A DNA stretch of 64,000 nt from contig CAWDNV010000012.1 of assembly GCA_963803735.1 (NCBI GenBank), forward strand, positions 186,001-250,000, written 5' to 3'. The position numbers were made by a program, and so were the translations under genes. Source of the DNA: Palsa-189 sp963803735 (GTDB lineage Bacteria > Acidobacteriota > Terriglobia > Acidiferrales > UBA7541). Of this stretch, positions 44,718 through 58,016 are shown in pieces. The notes under the pieces are model-generated. The model ran no database searches, had not been told where the DNA came from, and saw nothing but the letters and a program-made list of their open reading frames with translations. Within the stretch, counting starts at the first letter, position 1. The number at the start of each line of letters is the position of its first letter.

Positions 44718-44886
44718 ACATGCTCCTGTTTTGAAAAGCTCATAATTGTGGCACGAAGCGGCTCGGGTTCAATTTAGTTTTTGCGTTGGAGAGAAGCGCA
44801 CGGTAATAATTGGGGCGGTCTCTTCGGCCGACTTTGTTCCGACAGAGTCGATAAGAGGTTTCGCTCAGGGAGCGGTCCGGCACACG

Positions 44887-45426
44887 ATGCTGTTAAGGGT
44901 AAGCGAAGAACTAAATCTCGGTGCGTCCCAGGACGAAGTCTGGAAGCTCCTGCGCGACACGCCGCGTCTGGCTGCCCTTCTGCCGGGGGTTGAAACTGTT
45001 ACGCCGCTTGATGAGCCTGGAGCGGAAGCCTATCAGGCCAAGGCCGGCGATAAGATCGGCCCCTTCAAGGTGTCCCTGAACCTGGAAATCCGCGTGACAG
45101 AGGCGCGCGAGCCAGTCTCAGTGAAAGCCAGCATCAAAGGCGCTGATTCCATTGGCCTGAACCGCATCACCGGTTCGCTGCACATTACGCTGATCCCCGC
45201 CTCGCCGGCTGCCCAAATGCGTTTCGAAGCCGACATCGAAATTCTAGGCAAGCTTGCGACACTTGGCGCAGCACCGATCCGGCGCAGAACAACCGAGAAA
45301 TTCGCCGAGTTCGCCCGCAATATTCAGGCGCAATTTTCACCCGCTGTAAGCCCCAATCTGCGCGCTCCGTCCGCAACCGATGTGCGTGGCGGTTTGCGCG
45401 CCCAATCAACAAAGGACCGCCGGTGA
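44887..45426 (+). CDS. CoxG-like (SRPBCC) accessory protein of a Mo hydroxylase
   Basis: 179 aa from ATG 44887. It is a typical CoxG fold: MLLRVSEELNLGASQDEVWKLLRDTPRLAALLPGVETV, then KVSLNLEIRVTEAR and a C-terminal helix around RRTTEKFAEFARNI. In CO dehydrogenase, CoxG anchors the enzyme to the membrane; many related Mo hydroxylase operons carry a copy. It overlaps the 2Fe-2S subunit gene by four bases (GTGA), marking a translationally coupled operon. Confidence 0.85.
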   Translation: MLLRVSEELNLGASQDEVWKLLRDTPRLAALLPGVETVTPLDEPGAEAYQAKAGDKIGPFKVSLNLEIRVTEAREPVSVKASIKGADSIGLNRITGSLHITLIPASPAAQMRFEADIEILGKLATLGAAPIRRRTTEKFAEFARNIQAQFSPAVSPNLRAPSATDVRGGLRAQSTKDRR

Positions 45427-45917
45427 AGATCGCGTTTGAGCTGAACGGAAAGCCGACGTCCCTGGAAATCGAGCCGCGCGAAACACTCGCCGAAGTCCTG
45501 CGCGCGCGGTGCCGCTTGACCGGCGTGAAGCTCTCCTGCGAATCGCAGGTCTGCGGAACTTGTACCGTGCTCGTCGACGACATTCCCGTCAGCGCCTGCA
45601 CGTATCTCGCTTACGAAATTCGCGATAAGCACGTGACCACCATCGAAGGTCTGGCAAACGGCGGCCGTCTGCACCCGCTGCAGCAGGCTTTTCTCGATCA
45701 GTTCGCCTTCCAGTGCGGTTTTTGCACGCCCGGTATGATTCTTGCGGCGAAAGCGCTCCTGGATGAAAATGCCAGCGTCTCCGACGAAGAGATCATCGCT
45801 TACATGAGCGGTAACCTCTGCCGCTGCACGGGTTATTTGGGAATCCTCAAAGCCATCAGGCAGGCCGCTGCGGAATTACAACTACACGCGAAGCAAAAGA
45901 AACGAACCGGTGAGTAA
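45423..45917 (+). CDS. Mo-hydroxylase 2Fe-2S subunit (CoxS-like)
   Basis: 164 aa from GTG 45423. The plant-type 2Fe-2S motif is in LSCESQVCGTCTVLVDDIPVSAC and the C-terminal helical cluster ligands are in FQCGFCTPGMILAAKALL and GNLCRCTGYLGILKAI. It passes electrons from the molybdenum centre to the flavin subunit. It overlaps both the CoxG-like gene upstream and the large subunit gene downstream. Confidence 0.95.
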   Translation: MKIAFELNGKPTSLEIEPRETLAEVLRARCRLTGVKLSCESQVCGTCTVLVDDIPVSACTYLAYEIRDKHVTTIEGLANGGRLHPLQQAFLDQFAFQCGFCTPGMILAAKALLDENASVSDEEIIAYMSGNLCRCTGYLGILKAIRQAAAELQLHAKQKKRTGE

Positions 45918-48300
45918 CTCGAAGAAAAATAACGCACAGAACTTTGCCGTTGTGAATCATTCCGTCCCTCGCGCCGACGGCGTGGCCAAGGTTACGGGGA
46001 CCGCTACCTACGCCAGCGACATTACGCTCGAACGCATGGCCTGGGCCAAGCTCCTCCGCAGTCCGTTTGCCCACGCCAAAATTCTCTCCATCGACGTTTC
46101 CGAGGCCAAGCGTCATCCCGGAGTTATTGACGTCCTCACCGGAAATGAGCTCGGCCCACTGCATCCTTATTATGGCCACGCCGTAAAAGACCATCCCCTC
46201 CTGGCGATTGGCAAGGTTCGATTTGTCGGCGAGCCGGTCGCCGCGGTCATCGCCGAAGATGAATTGAGCGCGCAGGAGGCGCTCGACAAAATCAAAGTCG
46301 ATTACGAAGAGCTCACGTCTGTGCTCGACGTCAAAACCGCGCTCGCGCCCGGCGCTGTGCTCGTTCACGGCACGGACTATCTCGGCGGCGCCTTTCGGGG
46401 GTTCGACGATTTCACCGATTTTCCCGGCAGCACAAAAAATATCTGCCAGGACGTACACGTGGAATGGGGCGACGTGGACGCCGCCTTTGCTTCGGCAGCG
46501 TACATCGTCGAAGGCGAATTTTACTTCCCGATGGTCTACGCCTACGCGATGGAACCGTACGTCGCTGTCGCCGATTACGACCCCAATGGCCAGCTCACGG
46601 TCTATTCCTCCGCGCAACATCCCTTCATGGTGCGTCACGACTTGGCCGAAGTCTTTGACCTGCCGCTGAATAGCGTACGCGTGATAGTTCCCTATGTAGG
46701 CGGAGGCTATGGCAGCAAGTCTTACACCAAAATCGAGCCGCTCACCGCCTCATGTTCGTGGAAGGTCTCGCGCCCGGTGAAACTGCAGCTCAATGTCGAA
46801 GAAGCTTTTCTGACCACGCGCTCAGACGATGCGCGCGTTTACATCCGCACCGCCGCCGATCGCAATGGCAAACTCGTCGCCAAGCAGGCGACAATACATT
46901 TGAATACCGGAGCGTATGCGGAAAATAGTCCCATGGTCTGCCGCAAGGCGGCTAACCGCATCGTCGGTCCTTATCGTTTTCCCAACGTGAAGATCGACTG
47001 CCTCGCAATCTACACGAATACGGTTCCCGCAAGCTCCTATCGCGGATTGGGTGCGGCGCAAATCACTTTTCCCGTGGAATCGCAGATGGACGAACTGGCC
47101 CTCAAAATCGGCCGCGATCCGCAGGAATTCCGTCTCCGCAATTTGGCTCATAGCGGCGAATCCATTCATCCGGGGCTACGCCCCATCGATGCTGACGTTC
47201 CCGGCGACGTTCGCATTGCCGCCGAGGCGCTGCGCTCGAACGGCCCATTGGCGTCGAAGCACGGCCGCTCTGTATGTTGCTCATGCAGCGATGCCGGAGC
47301 ACATCCGGTCACTCTCGCGATGGTACAGGTCTATGCCGATGGGTCCGTGTCGGTGCTAAGCGGTAGCACCGAGATCGGGCAGGGAAGTCACACCGTTCTC
47401 GCACAGATTGCGGCGGAAGAGATGGGCGTACCTCTGGAAAAAGTGAAAGTGCTCGGGACGGATACTGCCGTAATGCTTTTCGAACGCTCAACCGGCGCGA
47501 GCCGCACCACCACCCTGATGGGCCGCGCCGTAATGGAGGCTTGCCGCGAAGCCATAGCGCAATGCAAGTCCATGGCCGCTGAAGTTCTCAGTGTCCCTGC
47601 AAGCGAGCTCATTGAAGAACGCGGCGGAATTCGCCACGGCAAAGAATTTCTTACGTGGCCCGAAATCATGGAGCGATATTTTCAGATGGAGGGCTGCAGC
47701 ATCATCGGGCGCGCTTATTTGCGCCGCGCGGGACCTTTTAAATCCGTGCCGATATTCTGGGAAATCGGCGTGGTCGGCACGGAGATCGCGCTCGACGAAG
47801 AAACCGGAAAAATCTCACTCGACACGCTCGTCACAGTCGGCGACGTGGGGCTCGCCATCCATCCGGCCATGACCGAAAGCCAGGATCTGGGCGCCGCCAC
47901 CATGGGTCTGGGCATCGGCCTATTTGAAGAATTGATCTACGACGGCCAGCAGTTGATGAATGGAACCATGCTCGAATACCGCGTGCCGCGATTCTCCGAT
48001 CTGGCGCGCCGCGTTGAACTCAAGCTCGTCCAAAATCAAGATGGCGTTGGGCCGTATGGCGCAAAGGGCGGCGGTGAAGGCTCTGTCAATCCGATCGGCG
48101 CGTGTCTCGCGAACGCGCTATATCAAGCCGCCGGAGTGCGCATTCGCAGCCTACCTTTGACGCCCGAGCGCGTCTGGAAAGCGCTGCAGGAGAAGAAGGC
48201 GCAGGCGCCGGTAGCGCAGAAGAAATCTTCTGTAGCGCCCAAATCTCGCGTGCGCAGAAAGCCTGCGCGCAAGGCTCGCGCGCCCAAGCGTCGCGCATGA
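45910..48300 (+). CDS. Mo-hydroxylase large, molybdopterin-binding subunit (CoxL/XdhB-like)
   Basis: 796 aa from GTG 45910, overlapping the upstream gene by eight bases. Xanthine-oxidase-family features: PRADGVAKVTGTATYASDI, VRFVGEPVAAVIAED, YVGGGYGSKSYTKIEP, EIGQGSHTVLAQIAAEEMGVP, and the catalytic Glu E723 in GAKGGGEGSVNP. The active-site loop reads SSYRGLG (375-381), so the CO dehydrogenase signature AYxCSFR is absent. This is therefore some other hydroxylase or dehydrogenase of a heterocycle, aldehyde or aromatic CoA ester. The last ~35 residues are a Lys/Arg/Ala-rich tail not typical of the family. Confidence 0.92.
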   Translation: MSNSKKNNAQNFAVVNHSVPRADGVAKVTGTATYASDITLERMAWAKLLRSPFAHAKILSIDVSEAKRHPGVIDVLTGNELGPLHPYYGHAVKDHPLLAIGKVRFVGEPVAAVIAEDELSAQEALDKIKVDYEELTSVLDVKTALAPGAVLVHGTDYLGGAFRGFDDFTDFPGSTKNICQDVHVEWGDVDAAFASAAYIVEGEFYFPMVYAYAMEPYVAVADYDPNGQLTVYSSAQHPFMVRHDLAEVFDLPLNSVRVIVPYVGGGYGSKSYTKIEPLTASCSWKVSRPVKLQLNVEEAFLTTRSDDARVYIRTAADRNGKLVAKQATIHLNTGAYAENSPMVCRKAANRIVGPYRFPNVKIDCLAIYTNTVPASSYRGLGAAQITFPVESQMDELALKIGRDPQEFRLRNLAHSGESIHPGLRPIDADVPGDVRIAAEALRSNGPLASKHGRSVCCSCSDAGAHPVTLAMVQVYADGSVSVLSGSTEIGQGSHTVLAQIAAEEMGVPLEKVKVLGTDTAVMLFERSTGASRTTTLMGRAVMEACREAIAQCKSMAAEVLSVPASELIEERGGIRHGKEFLTWPEIMERYFQMEGCSIIGRAYLRRAGPFKSVPIFWEIGVVGTEIALDEETGKISLDTLVTVGDVGLAIHPAMTESQDLGAATMGLGIGLFEELIYDGQQLMNGTMLEYRVPRFSDLARRVELKLVQNQDGVGPYGAKGGGEGSVNPIGACLANALYQAAGVRIRSLPLTPERVWKALQEKKAQAPVAQKKSSVAPKSRVRRKPARKARAPKRRA

Positions 48301-49169
48301 CCACTCTCTCCCGCTTCGAAATCCATCAGCCCGCCAGCGTCGCGGAAGCGTCGCAGCTGCTCGGCCATTATGGTGACGAGGCTGCCATTTACGCTGGTGG
48401 GACGGAATTGCTGCTGGCCATGCGCCATCGCGCCCTCAGTTATAGCCATCTCATCGATCTCAAAGTCATTCCAGGATTGAACGCGATCGAAGCCCGCGAC
48501 GGCGTTATCGAAATTGGCGCGGCCTGCACGCATCGCTCCCTTGAGCGATCTGTGCCGCTGCGGGAAAAGCAGCCGGTATTCGCCGAACTGGAATCGCAAG
48601 TGGCAAATATCCGTGTGCGCGCAACGGGAACCCTCGGAGGCAATCTTTGCTTCGCCGAGCCGCACTCCGATCCGGCCACAATGCTGCTGGTGCTCGGCGC
48701 TACCGTGCGTATCGAAAATGCCGAAGGCGCCCGCGAAATCCCTATTGAGAAATTGATTGCTGGCGCCTATGCGAATCATCTCGCTCCCGGCGAAATCCTC
48801 ACGCGCATCGTCATCCCCTCCGCAAAATCCAGTCACCGCGCCGCCTACATGAAATTTCAAATCCACGAGCGACCCACTCTTGGCCTGGGGCTTTGGCTCG
48901 AAACTCCGGACCGCGGCCGCACCTTTAGAGCCGCTCGCGTCGCCGTGGGCTGCGTCTGTCCTTTCCCGAGCCGTTCGCCACAAGCCGAGGCATTGCTCAC
49001 GGGCCCGCGGGCGGAAGTTGAAAAACGGCTGCCCGAAGCCGCGGCGCTCATTGCCGAGGGTGCCGATCTGGTCGATGACCACGAAGGCAGCGCCGAATAT
49101 AAGCGCCATCTGATCGGCGTTTTTCTCCGGCGGGCCTTCGACAGGGTCGTCGCTTCCGATCGCCGCTAA
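48297..49169 (+). CDS. Mo-hydroxylase FAD-binding subunit (CoxM-like)
   Basis: 290 aa from ATG 48297, overlapping the large subunit stop (ATGA). FAD-binding motifs: AIYAGGTELLLAMRH (pyrophosphate loop), the second FAD loop VRATGTLGGNLCFAEPHSDPAT, and the C-terminal CO-dehydrogenase flavoprotein domain with VAVGCVCPFP. It hands electrons to a soluble or quinone acceptor. It is the last gene of the four-gene overlapping operon. Confidence 0.93.
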   Translation: MTTLSRFEIHQPASVAEASQLLGHYGDEAAIYAGGTELLLAMRHRALSYSHLIDLKVIPGLNAIEARDGVIEIGAACTHRSLERSVPLREKQPVFAELESQVANIRVRATGTLGGNLCFAEPHSDPATMLLVLGATVRIENAEGAREIPIEKLIAGAYANHLAPGEILTRIVIPSAKSSHRAAYMKFQIHERPTLGLGLWLETPDRGRTFRAARVAVGCVCPFPSRSPQAEALLTGPRAEVEKRLPEAAALIAEGADLVDDHEGSAEYKRHLIGVFLRRAFDRVVASDRR

Positions 49170-49234
49170 AGTCATTGGCGGAAATGTGATCGAAGGATGG
49201 CTTTTCGCCGGGGAACGGGCGTGTCATGCAGAGT

Positions 49235-49258
49235 GACCGCGCTTGTCTCCGCGCGGTC
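49235..49258. terminator. Hairpin between converging operons
   Basis: GACCGCGC (49235-49242) pairs with GCGCGGTC (49251-49258) over an eight-base loop, between the ends of the Mo-hydroxylase operon and gltD. No T-run follows on either strand, so any termination role is unproven. Confidence 0.35.
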
Positions 49259-49289
49259 GCGAAGTCGAAGAATCTCACTTGTTCTGGGG

Positions 49290-50705
49290 TTACTTCAGGC
49301 GGGTGCTTCCCATGAGGAATTTATCGACGCCCGCGGCGGCCTTGCGTCCTTCAGAAATTGCCCACACTACGAGCGACTGTCCACGCCGCATATCGCCGGC
49401 GGCGAAAATCCCCGGCACGGAGCTCATGTAGTTCGCATCAGTAGCGATATTGCTGCGCGCGTCAAGATTGACCCCGAACTGCTCGATCAGGCCTTTTTTT
49501 ACCGGACCCGTGAAGCCGAGCGCGAGCAGCACGAGATCCGCCTCCAGAATGAACTCGGTTCCGGGAATTGGCTCGAATTTCGGTGGTGGCCCCACGCGGA
49601 TGGCGTGAAGCTGCTTTACATTTCCGTTTTCGTCGCCGGTAAAGTGCGTCGTCCCGATCGACCAATCACGCAAGCCGCCTTCTTCGTGTGAGCTCTCCGA
49701 ACGCAATTGCAGCGGCCATAGCGGCCATGGCGTACTCGGCGCACGCGCCTCCGGCGGCATGGGCATAATCTCGAACTGGCGCACCGATTTTGCCTTGTGA
49801 CGATGAGTGGTCCCCAGGCAATCGGCGCCGGTATCTCCGCCGCCGATGATCACCACGTGCTTTCCGGTAGCCAGAATCTGGTTGAGCACTTCATCACCGG
49901 CATTGCGCTTATTTTGTTGCGGCAGAAACTCCATCGCGAAGTGGATTCCCTTAAGCTCCCGCCCAGGAACATTCAAATCGCGAGGGGCCTCCGCTCCACC
50001 GCAGAGCAGAATCGCATCGAACTCTTTGCGTAAATCTTGAGCGGGAATATTGCCGCCGATGTGCGCCTTTGTCTCGAAATGCACGCCTTCCGCCGTCATT
50101 TGCTCGAGGCGGCGATCCAGTACGCGCTTTTCCATCTTGAAATCGGGAATTCCGTAACGCATCAAGCCGCCGAGCCGATCGTTTTTTTCAAACAGCGACA
50201 CCAGGTGCCCGGCCCGATTCAGCTGCTGCGCGGCCGCTAATCCCGAAGGACCGGACCCCACCACCGCGACGCGCTTGCCTGTGCGCATTTCCGGCGGTTC
50301 GGGCTGGATCCAGCCTTCCGCCCAAGCGCGTTCAACAATGTTCTTCTCGATGACTTTGATCGTTACCGGTGGCTCGTTTATGCCCAGCACGCAAGCCGTT
50401 TCGCAAGGCGCGGGGCAGATGCGGCCCGTGAATTCGGGGAAATTATTCGTCGAGTGCAGAACGCGGATCGCTTCCTTCCAATGATCGCGATAAACGAGGT
50501 CGTTCCAGTCGGGAATGATGTTGTTGACCGGGCATCCCGTGTGGCAGAAGGGAATGCCGCAATCCATGCACCGTGCGGCCTGCGTGCGGACTTTGTCTTC
50601 GGGGAACTGGTAATAGACTTCGAAGTAGTCGTTGATGCGCTCTTCGACGGGCCGCCGGATCGGCAGTTCTCGCGTGAACTCCTTAAAACCGGTGACCTTG
50701 CCCAC
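49290..50705 (-). CDS. gltD: Glutamate synthase (NADPH) small subunit
   Basis: 471 aa, the usual length. It has the N-terminal Fe-S Cys clusters (CMDCGIPFCHTGCPVNNIIPDW, RICPAPCETACV), the first dinucleotide fold (KRVAVVGSGPSGLAAAQQLN) for FAD and the second (HVVIIGGGDTGADCLG) for NADPH, and a C-terminal GIFAAGDMRRGQSLVVWAI. It oxidises NADPH and passes electrons to GltB for making two glutamates from glutamine and 2-oxoglutarate. It follows gltB with a five-base gap. Confidence 0.97.
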   Translation of the reverse strand: MGKVTGFKEFTRELPIRRPVEERINDYFEVYYQFPEDKVRTQAARCMDCGIPFCHTGCPVNNIIPDWNDLVYRDHWKEAIRVLHSTNNFPEFTGRICPAPCETACVLGINEPPVTIKVIEKNIVERAWAEGWIQPEPPEMRTGKRVAVVGSGPSGLAAAQQLNRAGHLVSLFEKNDRLGGLMRYGIPDFKMEKRVLDRRLEQMTAEGVHFETKAHIGGNIPAQDLRKEFDAILLCGGAEAPRDLNVPGRELKGIHFAMEFLPQQNKRNAGDEVLNQILATGKHVVIIGGGDTGADCLGTTHRHKAKSVRQFEIMPMPPEARAPSTPWPLWPLQLRSESSHEEGGLRDWSIGTTHFTGDENGNVKQLHAIRVGPPPKFEPIPGTEFILEADLVLLALGFTGPVKKGLIEQFGVNLDARSNIATDANYMSSVPGIFAAGDMRRGQSLVVWAISEGRKAAAGVDKFLMGSTRLK

Positions 50706-50710
50706 GAGCC

Positions 50711-55330
<4,620 letters not shown>

Positions 55331-55566
55331 GGCAAACGTGCCTTGTAAAGCGACCAGAGCATAGCTGCAAGACCTGTTGGTGAGCGCTACGCTAAGGGCG
55401 CGTGCGCCGTAAGTCGGAGGGCAGTTGCCAAACTACAAGCCATTGCTAATGAATAGCTTACTGCGCCAAATTTGTACAATTCAGAATTTCGATTGGCCCA
55501 ATCAATTTTTCTGCGAGGTTATTTCAGTCCGGATTCTGGCGAAGCTGCGTTCCTACCCGCAGCCCT

Positions 55567-55971
55567 CTACTTCAAATAGTGACGGCGCAGTTCCTCTAAA
55601 GTCATTGGCCCTTTGCGAATGCTCACAGCTACTCTGCGCGCTGATGTGTTAGAGGACTTAATATAGATGGTATCGCCCGCACGCAAATCGCCGAATTGCA
55701 TCGGCTTGCCGTCCTTATCCATGTAGCGGGTCTTGTCGTTCACCTGGATGAGTTGCGTGATCTCGGTGGGCTCCTTCAAAAGCAATTGCTTTTTCGTAAT
55801 GTCCACGGAAGAAACGATGAAGAACTCCTCCCCGCCATTCGCGTTACCCGCCACTTTGCTGGATTGCGCCGCCACTGAAAAAACGCAGCTCACGACTGTG
55901 GCAAACACAATAGCAACCATACGCAAGCGTCTTCCCGCCGGATGTCTCCGCGTTGCCAAAATTCTACTCAT
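55567..55971 (-). CDS. Small secreted protein, coupled to a MacB-like permease, unknown function
   Basis: 134 aa from ATG 55971, which overlaps the last eight bases of the permease gene (ATGAGTAG), suggesting translational coupling. A basic leader and a hydrophobic stretch (MVAIVFATVVSCVFSVAAQ) predict secretion. The mature part is a small beta domain: FFIVSSVDITKKQLLLKEP, LIQVNDKTRYMDKDGKPM, FGDLRAGDTIYIKSS, ending TLEELRRHYLK. The fold looks like a single-domain OB- or SH3-like beta barrel. No known family is recognised. Confidence 0.75.
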   Translation of the reverse strand: MSRILATRRHPAGRRLRMVAIVFATVVSCVFSVAAQSSKVAGNANGGEEFFIVSSVDITKKQLLLKEPTEITQLIQVNDKTRYMDKDGKPMQFGDLRAGDTIYIKSSNTSARRVAVSIRKGPMTLEELRRHYLK

Positions 55972-57181
55972 ACCGCAGCGCCTCGATCGGATCGAGATGA
56001 GAAGCCTTATACGCGGGATAAAATCCAAAAAAGACGCCCACGGCGGCAGAGAAGATCACGGCGACGAGAAGAGCTTCCATAGGAATGCGGGTCGGCCATC
56101 GCAACGTGCTGGAAATCGTCATCGAACCGGCTACGCCGATGATCACCCCCAGGGCTCCTCCCATCAGGCTAAGTAAAGTAGCCTCGCCCAGGAACTGCAT
56201 GCGCACGTCGCTCTCGTTTGCGCCAATCGCCAATCGCAAGCCGATTTCGCGTGTGCGTTCGGTCACGGAAACCAGCATGATATTCATAATTCCTATGCCG
56301 CCTACGAGCAGGGAGACCGAGGCGATGCTCGCCAACAGGATAGTCATGATTTTCTGTGACTCCGCCCGCGCGGAAGCAATTTCCGCCGGGTGGCGCAGAT
56401 TGAAATCTTCATCTTCATCGACTCGCAGATGATGCCGCTCCCGAAGCAAGGAGGTGATCTGCTGTTCAGCAGGCTTAATTGCTGTCGGTGAGCTTGCTGA
56501 GCACATGATGTCGTCCAGCCAATCGATTCCCCTGATCTTTTTCTGCATGGTCGTCAAAGGCACGATCAGAGTGTCATCCTGGTCCTGGCCGGTAGGCGAC
56601 TGACCTTTGGGAGTCAATACGCCGATCACGCGCATCGGCAAGTTCTGAATACGGATGGTCTGCCCGACAGGATCGGCGGACCCAAACAGATTGTCCACAA
56701 TCGTTTGACCCAGCAGGCAGACATTCGCCGAATGGTCCACGTCGTCCTGAGAAAAAGAATCTCCTCGCTCAATACCCAGGCGGCGCACCTGCAGAAATTC
56801 AGGGGACACGCCCCGCGCCTGGCTGAACCAGTTCTGGTTCCCATAAACAATCTGCACCGGTCCATCTACGTGGCCGGAGCAGTTGTACACAAGGGGAACT
56901 TGCTGCTGCATGGCTTTCACATCTCCCATAACCAGGGTCTTGGTTCCTCGTGAACCTGTGCGCACTCCATTGACGGCGCGGCCTCCCGCTTCGACCCAAA
57001 CCATGTTGTCGCCAAGATTGCTGATCTGCTGTTGGATTTGCTCCGAAGCGCCTTCGCCCACCGCCACGCTGGCAATCACCGCGCCCACACCGATAATGAT
57101 TCCCAGCATGGTCAGGATGCTGCGCATTTTGTTGCGCGCCAGGGCCCGCATGGCCAATCGCAGGATGCTGATCAGGTCCAT
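55964..57181 (-). CDS. MacB-like ABC transporter permease
   Basis: 405 aa. The N-terminal helix region (LRLAMRALARNKMRSILTMLGIIIGVGAVIASVAVGEGA) is followed by a large periplasmic domain (~50-260) and a C-terminal three-helix FtsX domain (IASVSLLVGGIGIMNIMLVSVTERTREIGLRLAIGAN). This is the four-helix MacB-type fold, which couples ATP use to periplasmic export by mechanotransmission. The ATPase is a separate gene here, ten bases upstream, instead of being fused. The gene lies in an operon with a MacA-like adaptor. Confidence 0.92.
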   Translation of the reverse strand: MDLISILRLAMRALARNKMRSILTMLGIIIGVGAVIASVAVGEGASEQIQQQISNLGDNMVWVEAGGRAVNGVRTGSRGTKTLVMGDVKAMQQQVPLVYNCSGHVDGPVQIVYGNQNWFSQARGVSPEFLQVRRLGIERGDSFSQDDVDHSANVCLLGQTIVDNLFGSADPVGQTIRIQNLPMRVIGVLTPKGQSPTGQDQDDTLIVPLTTMQKKIRGIDWLDDIMCSASSPTAIKPAEQQITSLLRERHHLRVDEDEDFNLRHPAEIASARAESQKIMTILLASIASVSLLVGGIGIMNIMLVSVTERTREIGLRLAIGANESDVRMQFLGEATLLSLMGGALGVIIGVAGSMTISSTLRWPTRIPMEALLVAVIFSAAVGVFFGFYPAYKASHLDPIEALRYE

Positions 57182-57191
57182 CCGCAGCCTC

Positions 57192-58001
57192 CTATTCTGG
57201 TACTGCTGTTTCGCTGGCGCCCGAAGGTAGTGTTGCGAGAATCTCCGAGGCGCAGGCGCGCTCGCGCACGGGCGAATCGCTCAGAATCTGGCCATCGCGA
57301 AAGAGCACGGTGCGCCGCGCGAAACGCGCCACGTCTGGCTCGTGTGTGACCAGCAGAATGGTCAGCCCGCGTTCATCGTTGAGCCGCTGAAACGTCTCCA
57401 TAATTTCGATGCTCGTCCGCGTATCCAGATTGCCGGTGGGCTCGTCGGCCAGCAGGATGGAAGGATTATTGATCAATGCTCGCGCGATAGCTACGCGCTG
57501 TTGCTGGCCGCCGGAAAGCTGAGAGGGGTGGTGGTCCCCGCGGCCCTCCAAGCCAACCAGTCGCAGGGCCTCTTGAGCCCGCCGCTGCCTCTCCTCGCGC
57601 TTTACCCCGGCGTAGACCAGAGGCAATTCGACATTTTCCTGAGCGGACGTGCGCGCCAGCAGATTAAATCCCTGAAACACAAAACCGATCTTACGGTTGC
57701 GAATCCGCGCCAGATCCTGTTTGGAAAATTGCGCAACCTCCTGCGCATCCAGGCGATATACGCCGCTCGTGGGCCGGTCCAGGCACCCGATCAAATTCAT
57801 AAATGTCGATTTACCCGAACCGGAAGCGCCCATAATGGCAACGAACTCTCCAGAGCGCACTTCCAGCGAAACTCCCCGCAAGGCAGGCACGCGAATTTCG
57901 CCCAGTTGATAAATCTTATGCAAATTCTGGACTTCGATGGTCAACTGAGATTCAGGTGTGGTCCTGATCTGCGCAGGGGATTGTAGAGCCTGTTCGGCCA
58001 T
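57192..58001 (-). CDS. MacB/LolD-type ABC ATPase
   Basis: 269 aa. ATPase motifs: Walker A GASGSGKST, the LolD/MacB-type insert QEVAQFSKQDLARIRNRKIGFVFQ, the Q-loop QGFNLLARTSAQENV, the signature LSGGQQQRVAIARAL and Walker B ILLADEPTGNLD with H-loop VTHEPDVA. It powers the adjacent permease. The N-terminal ~25 residues and the C-terminal ~25 residues (after LSDSPVRERA) are extra. Spacing to the adaptor gene upstream is 15 bases. Confidence 0.93.
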   Translation of the reverse strand: MAEQALQSPAQIRTTPESQLTIEVQNLHKIYQLGEIRVPALRGVSLEVRSGEFVAIMGASGSGKSTFMNLIGCLDRPTSGVYRLDAQEVAQFSKQDLARIRNRKIGFVFQGFNLLARTSAQENVELPLVYAGVKREERQRRAQEALRLVGLEGRGDHHPSQLSGGQQQRVAIARALINNPSILLADEPTGNLDTRTSIEIMETFQRLNDERGLTILLVTHEPDVARFARRTVLFRDGQILSDSPVRERACASEILATLPSGASETAVPE

Positions 58002-58016
58002 ATTCGGATTCTCGGC

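Noticed and set aside
45910..48300. Calling the Mo hydroxylase a CO dehydrogenase (coxL)
   Set aside because: The AYxCSFR active-site loop required for form I CO dehydrogenase is absent; the loop reads SSYRGLG.
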